Origin: Hydnum rufescens UP504
Taxonomy: Eukaryota; Basidiomycota; Agaricomycetes; Cantharellales; Hydnaceae
NCBI GenBank assembly: GCA_014904985.1
Contig: MU128918.1
Location: forward strand, 248,001 to 312,000
Direction: 5' to 3'
DNA length: 64,000 nucleotides
Both the position numbers and the translations under genes were made by a program. Below, in pieces: positions 1 through 14,650 of the stretch. The notes beneath the pieces were generated by a model, which saw nothing but the letters and a program-made list of their open reading frames with translations, did no database searches and was not told the origin of the DNA. The first letter of the stretch is position 1. Each line of letters starts with the position of its first letter.

Positions 1-1366
1 AGGACGCACTTCCAGGTTCGGAACACATCTATCTATATTGGAACGGCCGATTGTCTGACCTTTTCCACCCTTAGAGATTTACGACATGAGGCATGTACAT
101 TCATTATGCCGTTCTCTCTCTTTAGTCTAAGTACAGAGTTTCATTTCCCAGGAAGTTGGGCGCCGTAATCAGAGCCGCAGGTTTCACCGTCACACAGTCA
201 ATTCCGAGTGCGAACGTCCCCATAGTGAAAGCGAGGGATCCATCGTCGAAAATCGCTTTCGATATCAATACCAACGATCTATTGGGATCCTACAACACGT
301 CAATGTTCCAGAGATATTGTCATATATCGCCAATTCTCGCCCCGCTCCTAGTCTTCATCAAAGCTGGGCAAAATCCCACTACTTGAACGCTCCTTCTGAT
401 AATCCACCTAGCATGAGCAGCTATTGTTATGCTCTGATGACCGTCGCCTTCCTCCAAGTAAGCCGTCTTCCCCCTATTGTTTTCCTGTGCTGCTAAGGAT
501 CCATCGCAGTCTCGGGGAGTGCTTCCGAACCTTCAAGAAGATCTGGCTGGAGCCAAGGATAGCGAGGGATATTGGCTACGTCAAAAAGGTGTCCGTATAT
601 GGTGCGACCCCCGTTTTCACTATCGCCCCGCATTGGGGTGGAGATCTCAACCGATAACGATGGAGGAGGCTCTGTTGGGTTGGTTTCGGTCAGCGTGGCT
701 TATTTTTTCCCTTCATGTACTCTGCTAATGTCCATGTGTTTACGTCCTCAAGGTACTGGGCAACTGAGCACGATTACGAAAGGACAATATCCAGCATCAA
801 GTATAGGGGCCTTATTCAACGGGCCGAACCTTACCATCTACCCGTAGGCGCACCCAAAAAGCGCCGAGGGAAGAGAAAACGACCTGATGCGCTCTACACG
901 CCTGCTGAAAGGGCCATGATGGCTCGACAGAAAGGCCTAGCGGATCAGGATCAGGCCAGACCGGAACCAACACAAGTAAGCATTATTGGCACCAAGCGAC
1001 CGACGCTTCATTTACGCCTCGGATGAATGATAGGACGAGCCTGTCGCCCGCAGTCTGGCAGGGTTTAATGTAGCTCGGAGCACAAAACGAGAGGAGGACG
1101 AGCCAGATGTCTGGGCCTCTGAATTTCTAGTGGTTGAGGACCCGTTCATTTTCCTCAAGGTTCGCCTTCACCTTACTCGACATAATGAGTTCGCTGAACA
1201 TTCCCCACAGAACGTCGCAGCGAGGGTCCCAAGGACCACTGTGCTACGTTTCAAAGCCGAATGCGAGCGCTCCATGTTCATCTTGGAAGCTGGTCAATCT
1301 ATCTCTAAAACTCTTGGGAGCCAGGAAGACCAGCAGAAGTTCGCGCTGAACGCCGGAGAGGTGTGA
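1..1366 (+). CDS. Cid1-like poly(A)/poly(U) RNA nucleotidyltransferase, 5' partial
   Basis: Non-canonical RNA nucleotidyltransferase of the Cid1/TUT/Trf family, which adds nucleotides to RNA 3' ends. The 5' end lies left of the window. Exon 75-90 reads EIYDMR and joins exon 152 onward (KLGAVIRAAGFTVTQSIP, VPIVKARDP, FDINTNDLLGSYNT); this is the central and PAP-associated domain pattern, with the third acidic catalytic position in FDIN. It continues with SSYCYALMTVAFLQ, an intron at about 467, GVLPNLQEDL, WFR and, after an intron at about 690, YWATEHDYE. A basic segment (KKRRGKRKR, about 855-885) may be nuclear targeting. The last exon (about 1211-1366) contains VPRTTVLRFKAECERSMFIL. The reading frame slips by one base at 360-362, where FIK should run into WAKSHYLNAPSD without an intron. 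The family call is firm; which subfamily and whether the locus is intact are not. Confidence 0.8.
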
Positions 1367-1553
1367 TACACAAGTCCAAGCAGGATAATATTGCAAACCA
1401 AGAGAAGGGTCCATAGTCACTTTCAAGCAAACCGGCTAGTTTTGCTCGCTAAACATGGTGGCAGACCCATTCGTGGGCCATGGCTGGGGGCCACAACAAA
1501 GTTTGTAGGGAATATGGTGATACAACAAAGCATTTTTTTTTGCCCCTATTGCT

Positions 1554-3952
<2,399 letters not shown>

Positions 3953-4196
3953 TTTAGCCTCTAAGGAACAAAGGGGAGGAATAAGCAAGGTTTGGAGATC
4001 CGACGAGTCATTGGGATCGGAAGGAGTAAGGTTGAATATGTACTTTTCCCCAGCCACGTCGACATTGTTGAACGGAACGAAGAGACGATTCAGTGGAAGC
4101 TTGTTGATAGGAAGCGGCAGATACTTATCACGGCAACTGCCGAACCGCGCCACACCATCTGACTGCGCGCCGTCGACCAGGTCGACCAAGCTGATA

Positions 4197-7053
4197 ATGC
4201 ACTTTCTGGCTCGATGGGGGCTCTTAGCTTCCCAGACTTCCGATGAGTCCGCCAATGTACCGGGCCGAGGGGGAGCAGGCAGCGCCTTACATCCTGCCAT
4301 TCTCATATCTGCCGGTGTGGCGACTTTTATCGCAACAACTGTGGCATTACTAGGCATTGTGCTGCAGCTAAAGGTTTTATCACTTATACTCTGAGGGGTA
4401 CGAATGCTAATATGCTCTTCAGAACTATCGGAAACCAATATTGCAACGGTACGCAATCTATATTATGTCAATCCTAGTATTCTGAACAAAAGTTTAATCA
4501 GTATGGTTGTACGAATCATGATCATGGTCCCACTGTACGTGCCTACATATTTTATCGAAATTTATCCCGTTGTTTCTCATGAATATTGTTATAGGTACGC
4601 GATTGCGTCGCTCATTTCGTTGTTCTCGTTGGATGCTGCCTTTGCCATCGACGCCATCCGAGACATCTATGAAGTAAATCTCCTTTGCACTGTGAAGGAC
4701 TCGTGAATGATGCCGGCACTCTGCAGGCCTTTGTGATCTACGCATTCTTCAATCTCTTGATCAACTACCTGGGGGGAGAGCGCAGTCTCCTCATTCTTCT
4801 CTATGGAAGACCTCCCAAACATCACGTCTTTCCTGTTAGCTTGTTCAAAAGCGAGCTTGATGCCTCTGATCCATTCACATTCCTCTTCCTTAAACGAGGA
4901 ATATTGCGTTAGTCGATTGCGTCACACTGGACTATGAAATGCTGCTGAGAGTATATATCAGAATACGTTCAAGTCAAACCCATCTTAGCTATCGCCACCC
5001 TTATACTTAAAGCGACCGGGACCTACAAGGAGGGCGAGCTGAGCTGGTCGTCCGGATATTTATATGTCAGCTTCATATACAATGGGTCGATCTGCCTCAG
5101 GTACAGCGTATGATCAGCCACAATCACTGTTCCTTATCAGTTTCGTTGACAGCTTATATTGTTTGGCAATGTTCTGGGTCTGTGTAAATGCCGACATAAA
5201 ACCTTTTCGGTGAGCTTCTGATCATCCGCTGCAACCAAAATTACCTCTGAACCGATCACCAGACCGGTTCCTAAATTTCTCTGTGTCAAAGGCATATTGT
5301 TTTTCTCGTTTTGGCAGGCTTTGGGGATCTCGGCTCTTGTGGCAGCAGGTATCATCAAACAAGGTGAGCGTTTCTCCTCGTTCGGTTTTCCACTCTCCCT
5401 AATACTTCTTTATAGTGGGACCCTACACCGATGCGGAGCACATATCCCTGGCCATTACAGATACTTTGATCTGCTATGAAATGCCATTCTTCGCATTCGC
5501 TCACTGGTTCGCGTTTTCGCATACGGATTATATTGACAAGCACCTTCAGTACGCGGCGCGCATGCCTTTCTATTATGCTTTCCGCGATGCGTTCGGATTT
5601 CTCGACGTCCTAGAAGATAGTCGCGCAACTCTCCGTGGGGGTGTGTCGTATCGGACGTTTGAACCCGTTGAAGGGGGTATGCACCAAGGTATCGGACGCG
5701 AGCGCCGTATTAAAGCGGGCCTGCGCTACGCCAAGGGCGGACAGAAGAAATACTGGATTCCAATGCCTCACGAGAGCACGGACATTCGAGGCGGCCCAAT
5801 CACTGCTATCAGAGGTGCTCTCGAGATCAATCGCCATGAACGGCATGGATATGCGCCTCTCTTGGATAATCAACCCGAGGATACATTTCATGACGACAAC
5901 CCAGACTCGTCTCGAGGCTGAATTTATGGGTGGCTCAGATGCACACGGACCCGATGATGAATGGCTGCGCGAACTCGAATTCGACGACCCGGATCCCGAG
6001 GTCGAAGAAATGTTTTCAGAAAGTCGACAGCTAATTTTTGGGGACTATCATTATCCTTGTATTGATGTCAGTGGAGAAGAGGCTAGGCGGCGGATGTGGG
6101 ACGAAGAGGAGCGCATCCTGAAGGATCAACGAGCTGCATATTTGCCTCACCCTACACATCCAACCCTGTCCCTCCTCAGCAGTACCGTGGGCCATTCGGG
6201 TACTAGTTACGGTGCCACAAGTCGTGCGCACGGCGATCCCAGCTCCCGCATCGCTGGGAGTTCAGCTGCAGTTCAACACAAGGGCAAGGACTCTGGACGA
6301 GTACGAACAAGTGTATACGGAAGCTGGGCAGAAGGTGCAGTCTCAGCAGATCGTACCCCTGGGTCTGCCGTTCCTCCGATTGTCGCCGAGCCGGGAACGT
6401 CGATTATCGACCATACCCCACATGAGCCGATGCCAGGGGTTGATCCTGCGGAGGGTGGTGTTACTCTGAGATATACCACGAAGATGCGACCAAAACACGA
6501 ACCCCCAAAGGCCAATCGTGTGCTTCCACCCCCTGCGGCAGAAACATCCCCCCAGCCTCCTTCACCATCTTCGCATCCTCCGGTGACTGCGGAATCTCGT
6601 CTGGCAACGACTTGGCCACAGACAGAACACGTTAGCAGGCCATCGGCCACTCTTCCTCCCGACGCAATTGATTTGGTTGTTGAAGATCACGACGCCAAGG
6701 CGGAGAAGGTCTCTAGAGAGCGACGTAAAGGGGATCCCGCAGTCGGCAAAACCGGGGGGAGGATTTACCGTCGCGAGTACGTGGCGAGCGCATCTGATAC
6801 GTCTGATAGGCAGAGGGATGGTCAGGGCGAGGTAGGGGAGGAGGATGGTATCGAAGCTGCAAGGGGGAGCCAAGTGGAGGTCGATCGGGGGGAGGTGAGT
6901 GTGACACGTGAAGAGGTGGAATATGGCAAGGGGGTGGACTCGCAGCGATTTGTAGATCGGGATCCAGAGTCAGACGCCCCCTCTCACACGCGAGGTGACT
7001 ATGTGTATTCTCCATTTCTATCTTCTGGTGGGGCAGATAATCCATGGGCATAA
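4197..7053 (+). CDS. DUF300/TMEM184 (organic solute transporter alpha-like) membrane protein
   Basis: Multi-pass membrane protein of the Ost-alpha/TMEM184/LAZ1 family, probably on vacuolar or endomembranes. The ATG at 4197 opens MHFLARWGLLASQ, then a hydrophobic helix ending LGIVLQLK. Two short exons splice to NYRKPILQR and MVVRIMIMVPLY, followed by ASLISLFSLDAAF, IDAIRDIYE, AFVIYAFFNLLINYLGGER, QVKPILAIATLILKATG and FFSFWQALGISALVA; these are signature segments of the family. The cytosolic tail includes DPDPEVEEMFSESRQL and YPCIDVSGEEARRRMWDEEE, then a long Pro/Ser/Glu-rich low-complexity region to 7053. The frame changes by one base between about 5880 and 5915 with no usable intron, so the tail is reached only through a frameshift. 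Divergent to the Sch9-like kinase. Confidence 0.85.
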
Positions 7054-7719
7054 TCCAACAGCACACAGCTTTCTGAAGGGGATATTATTATAATGCGATC
7101 CTGAAACGTGGGATTCGAACAATGACCCTGGCCGAGAAATCAAATGATGGTGGAGGTGCGAGCGTGGGATGTACTGTAAAATGGGAGTGGAGCCACGAGC
7201 CCAAGAGCGTCATTGACAGCGTGGGCGTGAGTACCCCGAATGCGTGTTCGCCAGCGCGTTGTACTGTAAATTAAAACCCAAGGAATATGGGGCAGTGCGA
7301 GCCCTTGCTGATCATTCCGCTCGAGGGTAGCAGTCAATAGTTTTTTACAGTAAGAGAGAAGCAGGGACATGCCGCCTAGCGTGGTGGCAAACCCAGTTTT
7401 GACAGATGCCATAAATGTGACACATTTAGAGGTAATGGGCCTATCCAGAGAGCAACGACAGTCATGCTATCAGGTAGTTATCACCCAGTGATCAGGTTGG
7501 GGACGTATTAGGATTGTATTGGAGGTGGGTGTGCCTTGGGTGTTCCCTCATCAACGCCTCAAAAGATTTGCACGCTTACTGGACAATTTCTTTCAATTTC
7601 TTTCAATTCAACTCCTAGAGGGCTAGGCCCAGGAAGGCCACACTTTAGCGGCAGACCGCGATCTTCTTAAATACTTAAAAGCCCCTGGACAAAAGTTCCA
7701 GTTCCCCCTAGAGTGCCCA
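7054..7719. other. Intergenic, no gene recognised
   Basis: No conserved exon on either strand. A GGATTCGAAC string near 7110 resembles a tRNA T-loop on the minus strand, but the flanking stem does not pair. The last 60 bases before the next gene include the CT-rich stretch usual upstream of fungal starts. Confidence 0.5.
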
Positions 7720-8629
7720 ATGTCTGTTCCAAAGGCTGTTCATTTTGAAGATCTACGAGGCAGCCTCACCTCGACCTCCTTCAAGCACGCCCCCTCTGGT
7801 GCTATCGTCCTGACCCTCGCCCCCCTACTCAATCTTCCCGAAGACCGGGCCATCGTCCAAATCAAGAAAGCCAAGGCTACCCTTGTCGTCCTCGACTTCT
7901 CCGCCTCTGCCGGGCAAGGTCTGGGATCCATCACATATATCCTTTCTGCCCCACGCCCCAGGGCCATTGCCATGGAAGAATATTTGAAGCTGACACGGCC
8001 ACGCAGCGGGTAGGTCGGACCTGGTCTAGGGAACGTCCCGCCTTTTTAACATACGCACGACCAGCGATTGGAATGCACAAGCCCGGACGTTCGTCGCGAG
8101 TAATGGCGCGGAGTACACGTGGTCGGCCCACTATGAACCCGAGAACGAAGAGCCGGTATGAGCTCTTCGTGCGGCTTTGCAATTGACCTTCCGGATCCAC
8201 TCACTTCTGCGCCTCGACAGACGTTCCAATGCGTTACGAGCCGAGAATCATTGCCTGTCGCTCGTTACTTCTTTGTGCGTCCGGCATTTACAATACACTC
8301 CAGGAATAGAATGCTTATTCGATGGCGCAGCTCCCGCCCACAGCCTCCAACGATCCCCAACGGCCCGCCGCTATCTTGGAAGTTAGTGAGATGCACATCA
8401 ACCTTCTGGAAGGTCGGTTTGCACGATTGTTTTTGCACTCGGTCCAGGCCCTGCGGCGGGTGTCCGCATTTCTTTTCATTAAAAAAAAAAACAACACCTT
8501 TATTAATATTTCCCCTTCCTGTGCTTGCTTTTCTTTTCCATTGGGAAACGTATAGAGCTCGTGGCGACCCTCATTATGATGCGGTACATCTTGCGATATC
8601 CACCGCGGTCGTATGGAGGCCGCCTTTGA
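7720..8629 (+). CDS. Small DUF6593-like protein
   Basis: Short protein assembled from four exons. It opens MSVPKAVHFEDLRGSL at 7720. An intron from about 8011 joins to DWNAQARTFVASNGAEYTW. After the intron ending near 8220 comes TFQCVTSRESLPVARYFF, then NAYSMAQLPP and ILEVSEMHINLLE, and a final intron ending at 8555 leads to ELVATLIMMRYILRYPP, stop at 8629. The YTW core and the closing helix of the ATLxxMRYI type resemble the agaricomycete DUF6593 family, whose function is unknown. One join needs an unusually short intron of about 35 nt near 8280-8315; the alternative is a frameshift. Family assignment is by pattern only. Confidence 0.5.
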
Positions 8630-9880
8630 CGATACTCTATTCACGACAAGGTCAGATCCCTTTTCGGGCCTTGTATCTGATCCGACACCATGGCAATTAT
8701 CATTTGGCCCACGACAGATGATCTTATTTTCTATCTTGGGTCTTCTGGGGTCTTGTACTCGTCCGGGTGTTCTTGCTCCCGGAGCGATGGGTTTTTGAGT
8801 CAGGCGCTCATTAATTCGATGTTCGTACAATAATGCACAAAGAAATGTGGCGGAGAGATCTAGTTTATCATCCTTACTCAAGAATACATGTGTCCTGACT
8901 GGTGCGTACTGTTATAATTTAAGTAGACCAAGACGACTTGGGGCTTCTGGGCAGCGACAACCCACCACGCACCCTGAAGGAATCGGACACTGGAGGAGGA
9001 ATTACAAGCATAGAGGAAACTAAATCCGACCTGAAAGGTGTGTGGAGGTGAGGCCTAGATGCCGGCTCGATATATTAATAGATGGTCTGAAATGGACCTA
9101 TTCTCCCCCTGACAGCTTTGGTTTCTCAACGATGGCTATAATACTCTTCAGCCCTCGTCGTCTTCAGGCCCGGCGGCTAGAATTTGTGCGGTAGCACACT
9201 GCATCCTGCCCCCGATCTGCAGGGCTGTCACAAGTGCCTGTGACAGGACACTGCCACACTCACTGGTCGCTCGAATCTAATCCCTGTTTCTGTAATGACC
9301 TCTGGCAGCGTAGAGTGGTTCCTTACGTCTCTAATTGGAACAGTGGGTCTCTTGGAAACACTCGTAGCTTGTGTACGAATAGCTTTTCCTGTCGGATGCA
9401 GTGAACGACTCGGTCCGAGAGAATGGCCAATTCGATGTTCTTGGCTACCGAAAAGCAGGCGCGTCTTTTAAGGTCGGGTCACCCAGACAAGCAGCACGCC
9501 GTACTTAGAGTATCTTTCCGTCTGACTGTATGTCGTGGCTCAACTGTGCGAGCGTCCTCTATTATGTCGTCTTTTTCGCTATCCCGCAGCTGTCCCTGAG
9601 TCCAGTGATGATCTTGGGATATAATAATGGTATCCACGAGCGGTATCCACGAGCAGTTCCCCTGATCGTACCACTCTTCTCCTGTCTTGTCTTCCCTCGT
9701 TTTGTCCAAGCCTTGCGCCATGATCGCGAGCGCTCCTTGTCTTGATCGCTCTTGGAGTTAATGCGGTCCCAAACATTGGCCGCCCTGAAAGCTTTAGGGC
9801 TCAACTGACACCCAACGGCGCGGACCCGATTTACAGTCTCTCCTCGCCATATCGCCAAGTCTCGTTCCGGAGGAATGGCC
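8630..9880. other. Intergenic and unrecognised DNA before chitinase relic
   Basis: No coding signal that I recognise. A perfect 13-base direct duplication (GGTATCCACGAGC twice in a row) lies near 9630-9655. The segment after about 9780 may contain the decayed leader of the chitinase relic that follows. Confidence 0.4.
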
Positions 9881-9884
9881 AGCG

Positions 9885-11215
9885 TTGGTTAGTTGACCAA
9901 CTGGAGCATCCATGGGTATGTCCGCCTCACTTTTATTCTCGAGGAGCTCCTTTAATCATGATATCTTTGCAGACGCAATTTCCATGTATGCCGTGCCTGT
10001 ATCAAGCAATCGATAAAGCCTAATTTCTCACAGAGCCCTGAAATATCATTGCCAGTCAATTGACCATCTCCTGTGCTCGTTTGCCAGTGCGAGACCCAGT
10101 TCTGGTACTGTTGTCCTCACGGACACCTACCCAGATCAGACCAAGCATTGCAAGCTGATTAATAATATAGTTCGTGCCGTCCTGCTATCTGACCGCTTCG
10201 TTACACCCCAATCAATCTGGGAGCGAGTCCGGAGACAGCGGGGCAACAAATGCGGCTGCTTCAGATGACTCCACTTCTCAAAAAGGCAAACTGTAATTTG
10301 AAAGTCATTCTTTCCGTCGGAGGATAGACTTACTCTCGATCTGGTTACACACGCTTGCATGCCCCTAGTTATTGAGATTGAGATAATCATGCGCTCACAT
10401 CATCTCTTGCACAGGCCGCCTCGATTTGGTCACTAATTCCCTCTCGCGCGAATATTGGTTCCTAACATTCGACGGCTGAGAAATTCATCGCGCTTGCGAC
10501 CCCTACTCTCTCTAAACTTTGCGCTGCCCTGGATGCCCACGCTGCCAGGAAAGGCCCACAGGAGATCTCCGGTACCGTCGGTCCCAGAGCTACCTCAACT
10601 TTGGCAATCTCAGCGATGGATAAGTCGCTAACCCCCACTGGAACTTGATGGCGTATGATATTATCCTGGAGCATGGTCGAATGTTTATTGACGACCAGGC
10701 CAACGTCCACCGTCGTAGCACCAATGGAGGTTGTTCTTGGCTGGTCCAGTTATTCCATGGTCCACAAGAGGATGCTTCTGAGACCACAGGATTGCAATAG
10801 GCCTTCCCTGGGACCCGGCGTCTACGAATACAAGGCAATTCGTTTCGCCGCCGCTCAGGTCAGCGAGGAGCTAGGTGCTTCCGTGTACACACTGCCTGCT
10901 AATTCTGACTGGTCTAGTATAGTTTCATACGATGCTCCCAGCATTGCACAGCAAAAAGCTCAATATATCGTAGAGAACAGCCCGGGGGGGCAGCATGTTT
11001 CTGGTTTCGTGAATTTCAGGGGCGCAGCGCGAAATCGGATTGTTGTCAAGCAGATCCAACTGTAGGAACTCGACCTCGGACAAAATGGACGCCGGCAGTC
11101 TTGTTGCCATCACCGCTTGTGTATTTGGCAGTTTGAACACGATCTAGAACCACCTACTGCATCCCAGGCTCATAATTTGGTAAACATAGAGAACTGCATG
11201 GGCGGATGCTCCGAA
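9885..11215 (+). pseudogene. Decayed GH18 chitinase gene
   Basis: Remnant of a glycoside hydrolase family 18 chitinase, recognisable by comparison with the intact copy at 49989-51805. In order: LTNWSIHG then a possible intron and RNF (about 9890-9980), HLLCSFASARPSSGTVVLTD (about 10055-10120), LKKANCNLKVILSVGG (about 10280-10325), LCAALDAHAARK (about 10520), LAISAMDK (about 10605), DDQANVHRRSTN (about 10695), GPGVYEYKA (about 10812), SYDAPSIAQQKAQYIVEN (about 10925), GSLVAITACVFGSLNTI (about 11095) and NIENCMGGC (about 11185). It is disrupted by a stop replacing an expected aromatic residue after SVGG (10325), by further stops (for example after GSLNTI) and by frame changes between blocks; the DxxDxDxE catalytic segment is not found. 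Inactive as a hydrolase. Confidence 0.85.
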
Positions 11216-11886
11216 TCGTCCGTGTCCACCATCCTCGCGGGCACCACTCTCGTTTCCCGTACCCTCGTTACCAGCATCATCATCCCCTCCAGTGTCATCC
11301 TCGTTGCCATGTCGTTCCTAGTGCTCCTTCCCCGGAACCATGCAATAGTGGACCCGCCTGGTCCAGCAGTGCCGTACGCATCGGAGGAAGCTTATCACAA
11401 TAGCTCCTGAATCCTCCAATTCACCGCTTGACTCTATTTAGGAGGTTTCATGTGAACTGCTTCGTTGGCGGACCCTGAATGATGTACCTGACAGCACAGA
11501 TAGGTACGCCATGCTTCTCACTGCTATGGCATCATGGTGCTGCCACCATGCTAACCCTCCCCTTGTGGGTTGTTCTTGGTCGAAAGCCCCCGTATGGGGA
11601 CTCCTTAGTGGAATAGCCTCTGCAACAGGTTCAATCAATCTACGCCCCAATATATCCCTTCCCTTTGTACTATTGTGGCCCTTTGTGGCGAACATGCTCA
11701 CGACTTGCAGCTTCGGTCTCAGGCTGTACCAACAGGTACCATGTGCATCCTCTTAATACAATGCCATGCTTCCATGTTTATATTGTATGTTTGTGAATGC
11801 CAGACTGAGCGCTGTACAAGTAAAGAGTTGGTCTAGACAATTAATTCTGGGGGTATGAGCCTAGTGATAGATAGATATGCGCATAT
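11216..11886. other. Intergenic, no gene recognised
   Basis: Short open frames on both strands have no recognisable similarity. The region separates the chitinase relic from the 3' end of KRI1. Confidence 0.4.
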
Positions 11887-14532
11887 TCAGAATTCCTCTT
11901 TCAACTCGGAAGGTTCACCTGGTGTGCTTTTCCGCCGCCGCTTCTTCTTACGAGACCCACTCTCTTCCCCATGATCCGCCAGGATGCGCTTCTCTGCAAC
12001 ACCGGGCTCCGAGGTGTCCTTCCCTGGTGGAGTAGATCCAGCAAGCATCTTCGCCCGTTCTCGTTCCTTCTTCCCTTTTCGCCTTTTCTTCTTCTCCCCC
12101 GCATCTTTATCTCCGCTCGCATCGCCACCAACCTCCCATGCACCACCCCATGATCGAGTCTGGAGCTTCTCCTTGATCTCTTTGAGCCGTTCGACCTTGC
12201 TCCCATCCCATCGTTCTTTGCCTTTTCGGTAGGGTGCATACTTCTTGACACCCATATATTGATTCAGCTCCGCATCCGTAGCGAGAAGGATTTCCGCAGG
12301 CGTCAGGTGGAACGACGATCCCTCCACCGGGGTATATTTGAACCTCGTGGCGAGATCCCCGCCAATCTAAGGCCACCACAACATTGATCATCCTCGTCGT
12401 CGTAGGCAGTGGGTAGGGATGAATCATCAAACATACCACATCATTGAACTCGAGCCCGTACACCTCATCCATGTACTCCGCCAATTTGCGTTTCCGCATC
12501 TCTTCAGTCCCATCCCATTCCTCGTCATCGTCCAAGTATGACTGCTGGGGTTGAACGGCATCGGCATCCATGGCGTCTTCGTCTACTGCTGCCTCGTTCG
12601 TCTCCGCGGCCTCGGCCCTGGCCTTGGCCTTGCGTCGTTCTTCTTTCTTCTTCTGTTTTTTCGACTTGCGCTCCGATGGTATGATATCTGAGATGTCGAT
12701 ATCGTCGTTCCACACTGGTTTCTCAAGATCCTAGATATCTCAAAAAATGTTAGTCTGCAGCAGTCGAGCAGCGACTTTATATAATTGCCTCATCGGGGTC
12801 AATAGCGTCTTCAGCATATAGTGAAGCCATTTGTGCGTCGTGCTTCTCGGGGTCCCATTCACCATCCAAGTCAAGTTCACCAAGTTCTGTGATCATCCAC
12901 GGGAGTGCACTCAGCATGTCGGATGAAGTCACGAAAAGATGGGACCCCTACCTTCGGGGGCAATTCCCCCTTCTTTACTAACCAGATCCAGTTTTTTCCT
13001 GATTTCCCGCATCTTCAAGGCCTTGAGACGCTTGACCTCTTCGGTTTTTCGCGCTACTTCCTCCTGCTTTCGAGCCTTGCGACGTTCCCTTGCTTCCTTG
13101 CGACTTGTATCGTCCCGTCGGACGGTTGTTTCCACAGTACGGGGATGTCGCTGGATAACTTGTGCGCCCCTTGATGCATCAAAGAATGATTGGCATGAGA
13201 GGTAACCGCAAACAAGGACAAAAACCCCGATCCGGGAACGTACGGCTCTTCAAAACGAAAATTATACGTGCTTTCGAAATGATCAGCAACGTCTTCGAAT
13301 TCTTCCAGTTCGTGGAGCTCGGGGAGATCTTCTGCGTCTGCCCCATTCACGTCTTTTTCTTCACCTGCCGTTGACGCTAACTCAGGTTTGGTGCGCACCC
13401 CAGTGATCTCTGAATATGTAGGGAGATGTCGGGTTTCACGATCGATCCAGCCTCGATTCAGTATATAACTATAGCATCTTGTCAGCACCATGTCCTTGGG
13501 CCACAAAATATTCTGCGCACTTTGTCAAGAAGTCTTGATCACTCTCTTCTTTCTGATCCTGGGACCTCTTGGATTTCTTTTTCTTCTTTCCATTGTCGGT
13601 TGCATCGCTTTTCCCAGCATCTTTGACATCCGTCTGCGTTTGAGTCTCCTCATCCGCGTGGGGTTCGGGCACGTCGACGAGTCGTAAGAGATCCTTGACG
13701 CTGCCGACTTCTCGTTCGAGATAGGCTCGATAATCTTCTTCTTCCCGCTCGAGTTCATCCTTCGTTTTCTCTCGGAGTGTAAGAAGCCCTCCTCCAATAT
13801 CTTCATCCTCGGAATCCTCATTATCGGAGACGGCCTTGTGGAAGGCAGATATCGTTTCGTCGCGCAGGGCGTTTTGCTCTTCGACATGCGTGAGGGGGGC
13901 GGGCTCAGGGGTGCCTCTGGAGCCAGACCCGTGGCCGAGGAGTGTTTCCATGTTTTGTTGCTTGATTGTCAGAGGCTTGGACTGTATCGAGGAATGTCAG
14001 AGAAGAGCGAGGGGCAGAGACATGATAGAAATCTTGATCACACTTTTTCCTTTGGGGTCTTATAGCCCCAAGGCGTGGATGCAGAGGTTCGTTGCTTTTC
14101 CTCTGTTCGCCGCGCATACGAAATGTCGTCAGTAAGTAACGGCGCGTACAATTGGGGATGAACAATTGCCTTCAAAAACATCTTTGGTGGGAATATATAT
14201 TCTGGATCACGTTTTGTGATTTTGGATAGCGTTCGTAAGATTGCAGCATCCACTGCTGGTGTGAGCTCTTCGCCGTCTTCGTCTCGGTTCCGACTCAGAG
14301 TCATCTTCGACTTCATCCAAATTTTCCAGATCCGAACCATACAGGTCCTTTACTGGGGAAATGGACCTCAGATACAAGTATAATTGCACATTCGCAGACC
14401 CAACACACATTTTGACTGCTCTTCGCGCTCTTTCTTGGCTGCATACGCTTGAGCATAATGCTCGTTTACCGTGATTTGATGGAGTGGCAAATCATTCTCG
14501 CCGTCAGAGAGATCTTCGAGTATATCCACCAT
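11887..14532 (-). CDS. KRI1: KRI1-like ribosome biogenesis factor
   Basis: Nucleolar protein needed for 40S subunit maturation; in yeast it binds the pre-rRNA processing factor Krr1. The start ATG at 14530-14532 gives MVDILEDLSDGENDLPLH. Family landmarks follow: KDLYGSDLENLDEVEDDSES, DGEELTPAVDAAILRTLSKI, TKRDPEYIFPPKMF, a long acidic/coiled central part (LTLREKTKDELEREEEDYRA), the Lys/Arg/Glu-rich helix near 13100, EEWDGTEEMRKRKLAEYMDE and YGLEFNDV near 12450. The C-terminal domain has FKYTPVEGSSFHLTPAEILL and NQYMGVKKYAPYRKGKERWD, and the protein ends in strongly basic stretches (KKKRRKGKK, RKKKRRRKS) suited to nucleolar localisation. Several short introns are present. Length and domain order match the family. 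Confidence 0.88.
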
Positions 14533-14650
14533 AACGAAACAACGCGCGGCGGAACAAGAGAGCCACACTAGGAGAGCAAGACGGGAAAGGCCGGGGATTG
14601 TTCCCGCTGCAACGTGACTCTAGGACACAACAACCGTACACATCAGGACA

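Noticed and set aside
6273..6650. Minus-strand frame with Gly/Cys-rich protein opposite the DUF300 tail.
   Set aside because: Shadow of the low-complexity tail, no similarity or start context.
7095..7125. GGATTCGAAC resembling the reverse complement of a tRNA T-loop.
   Set aside because: The flanking bases cannot form the 5-bp T stem, and no acceptor, D or anticodon arm can be drawn around it.
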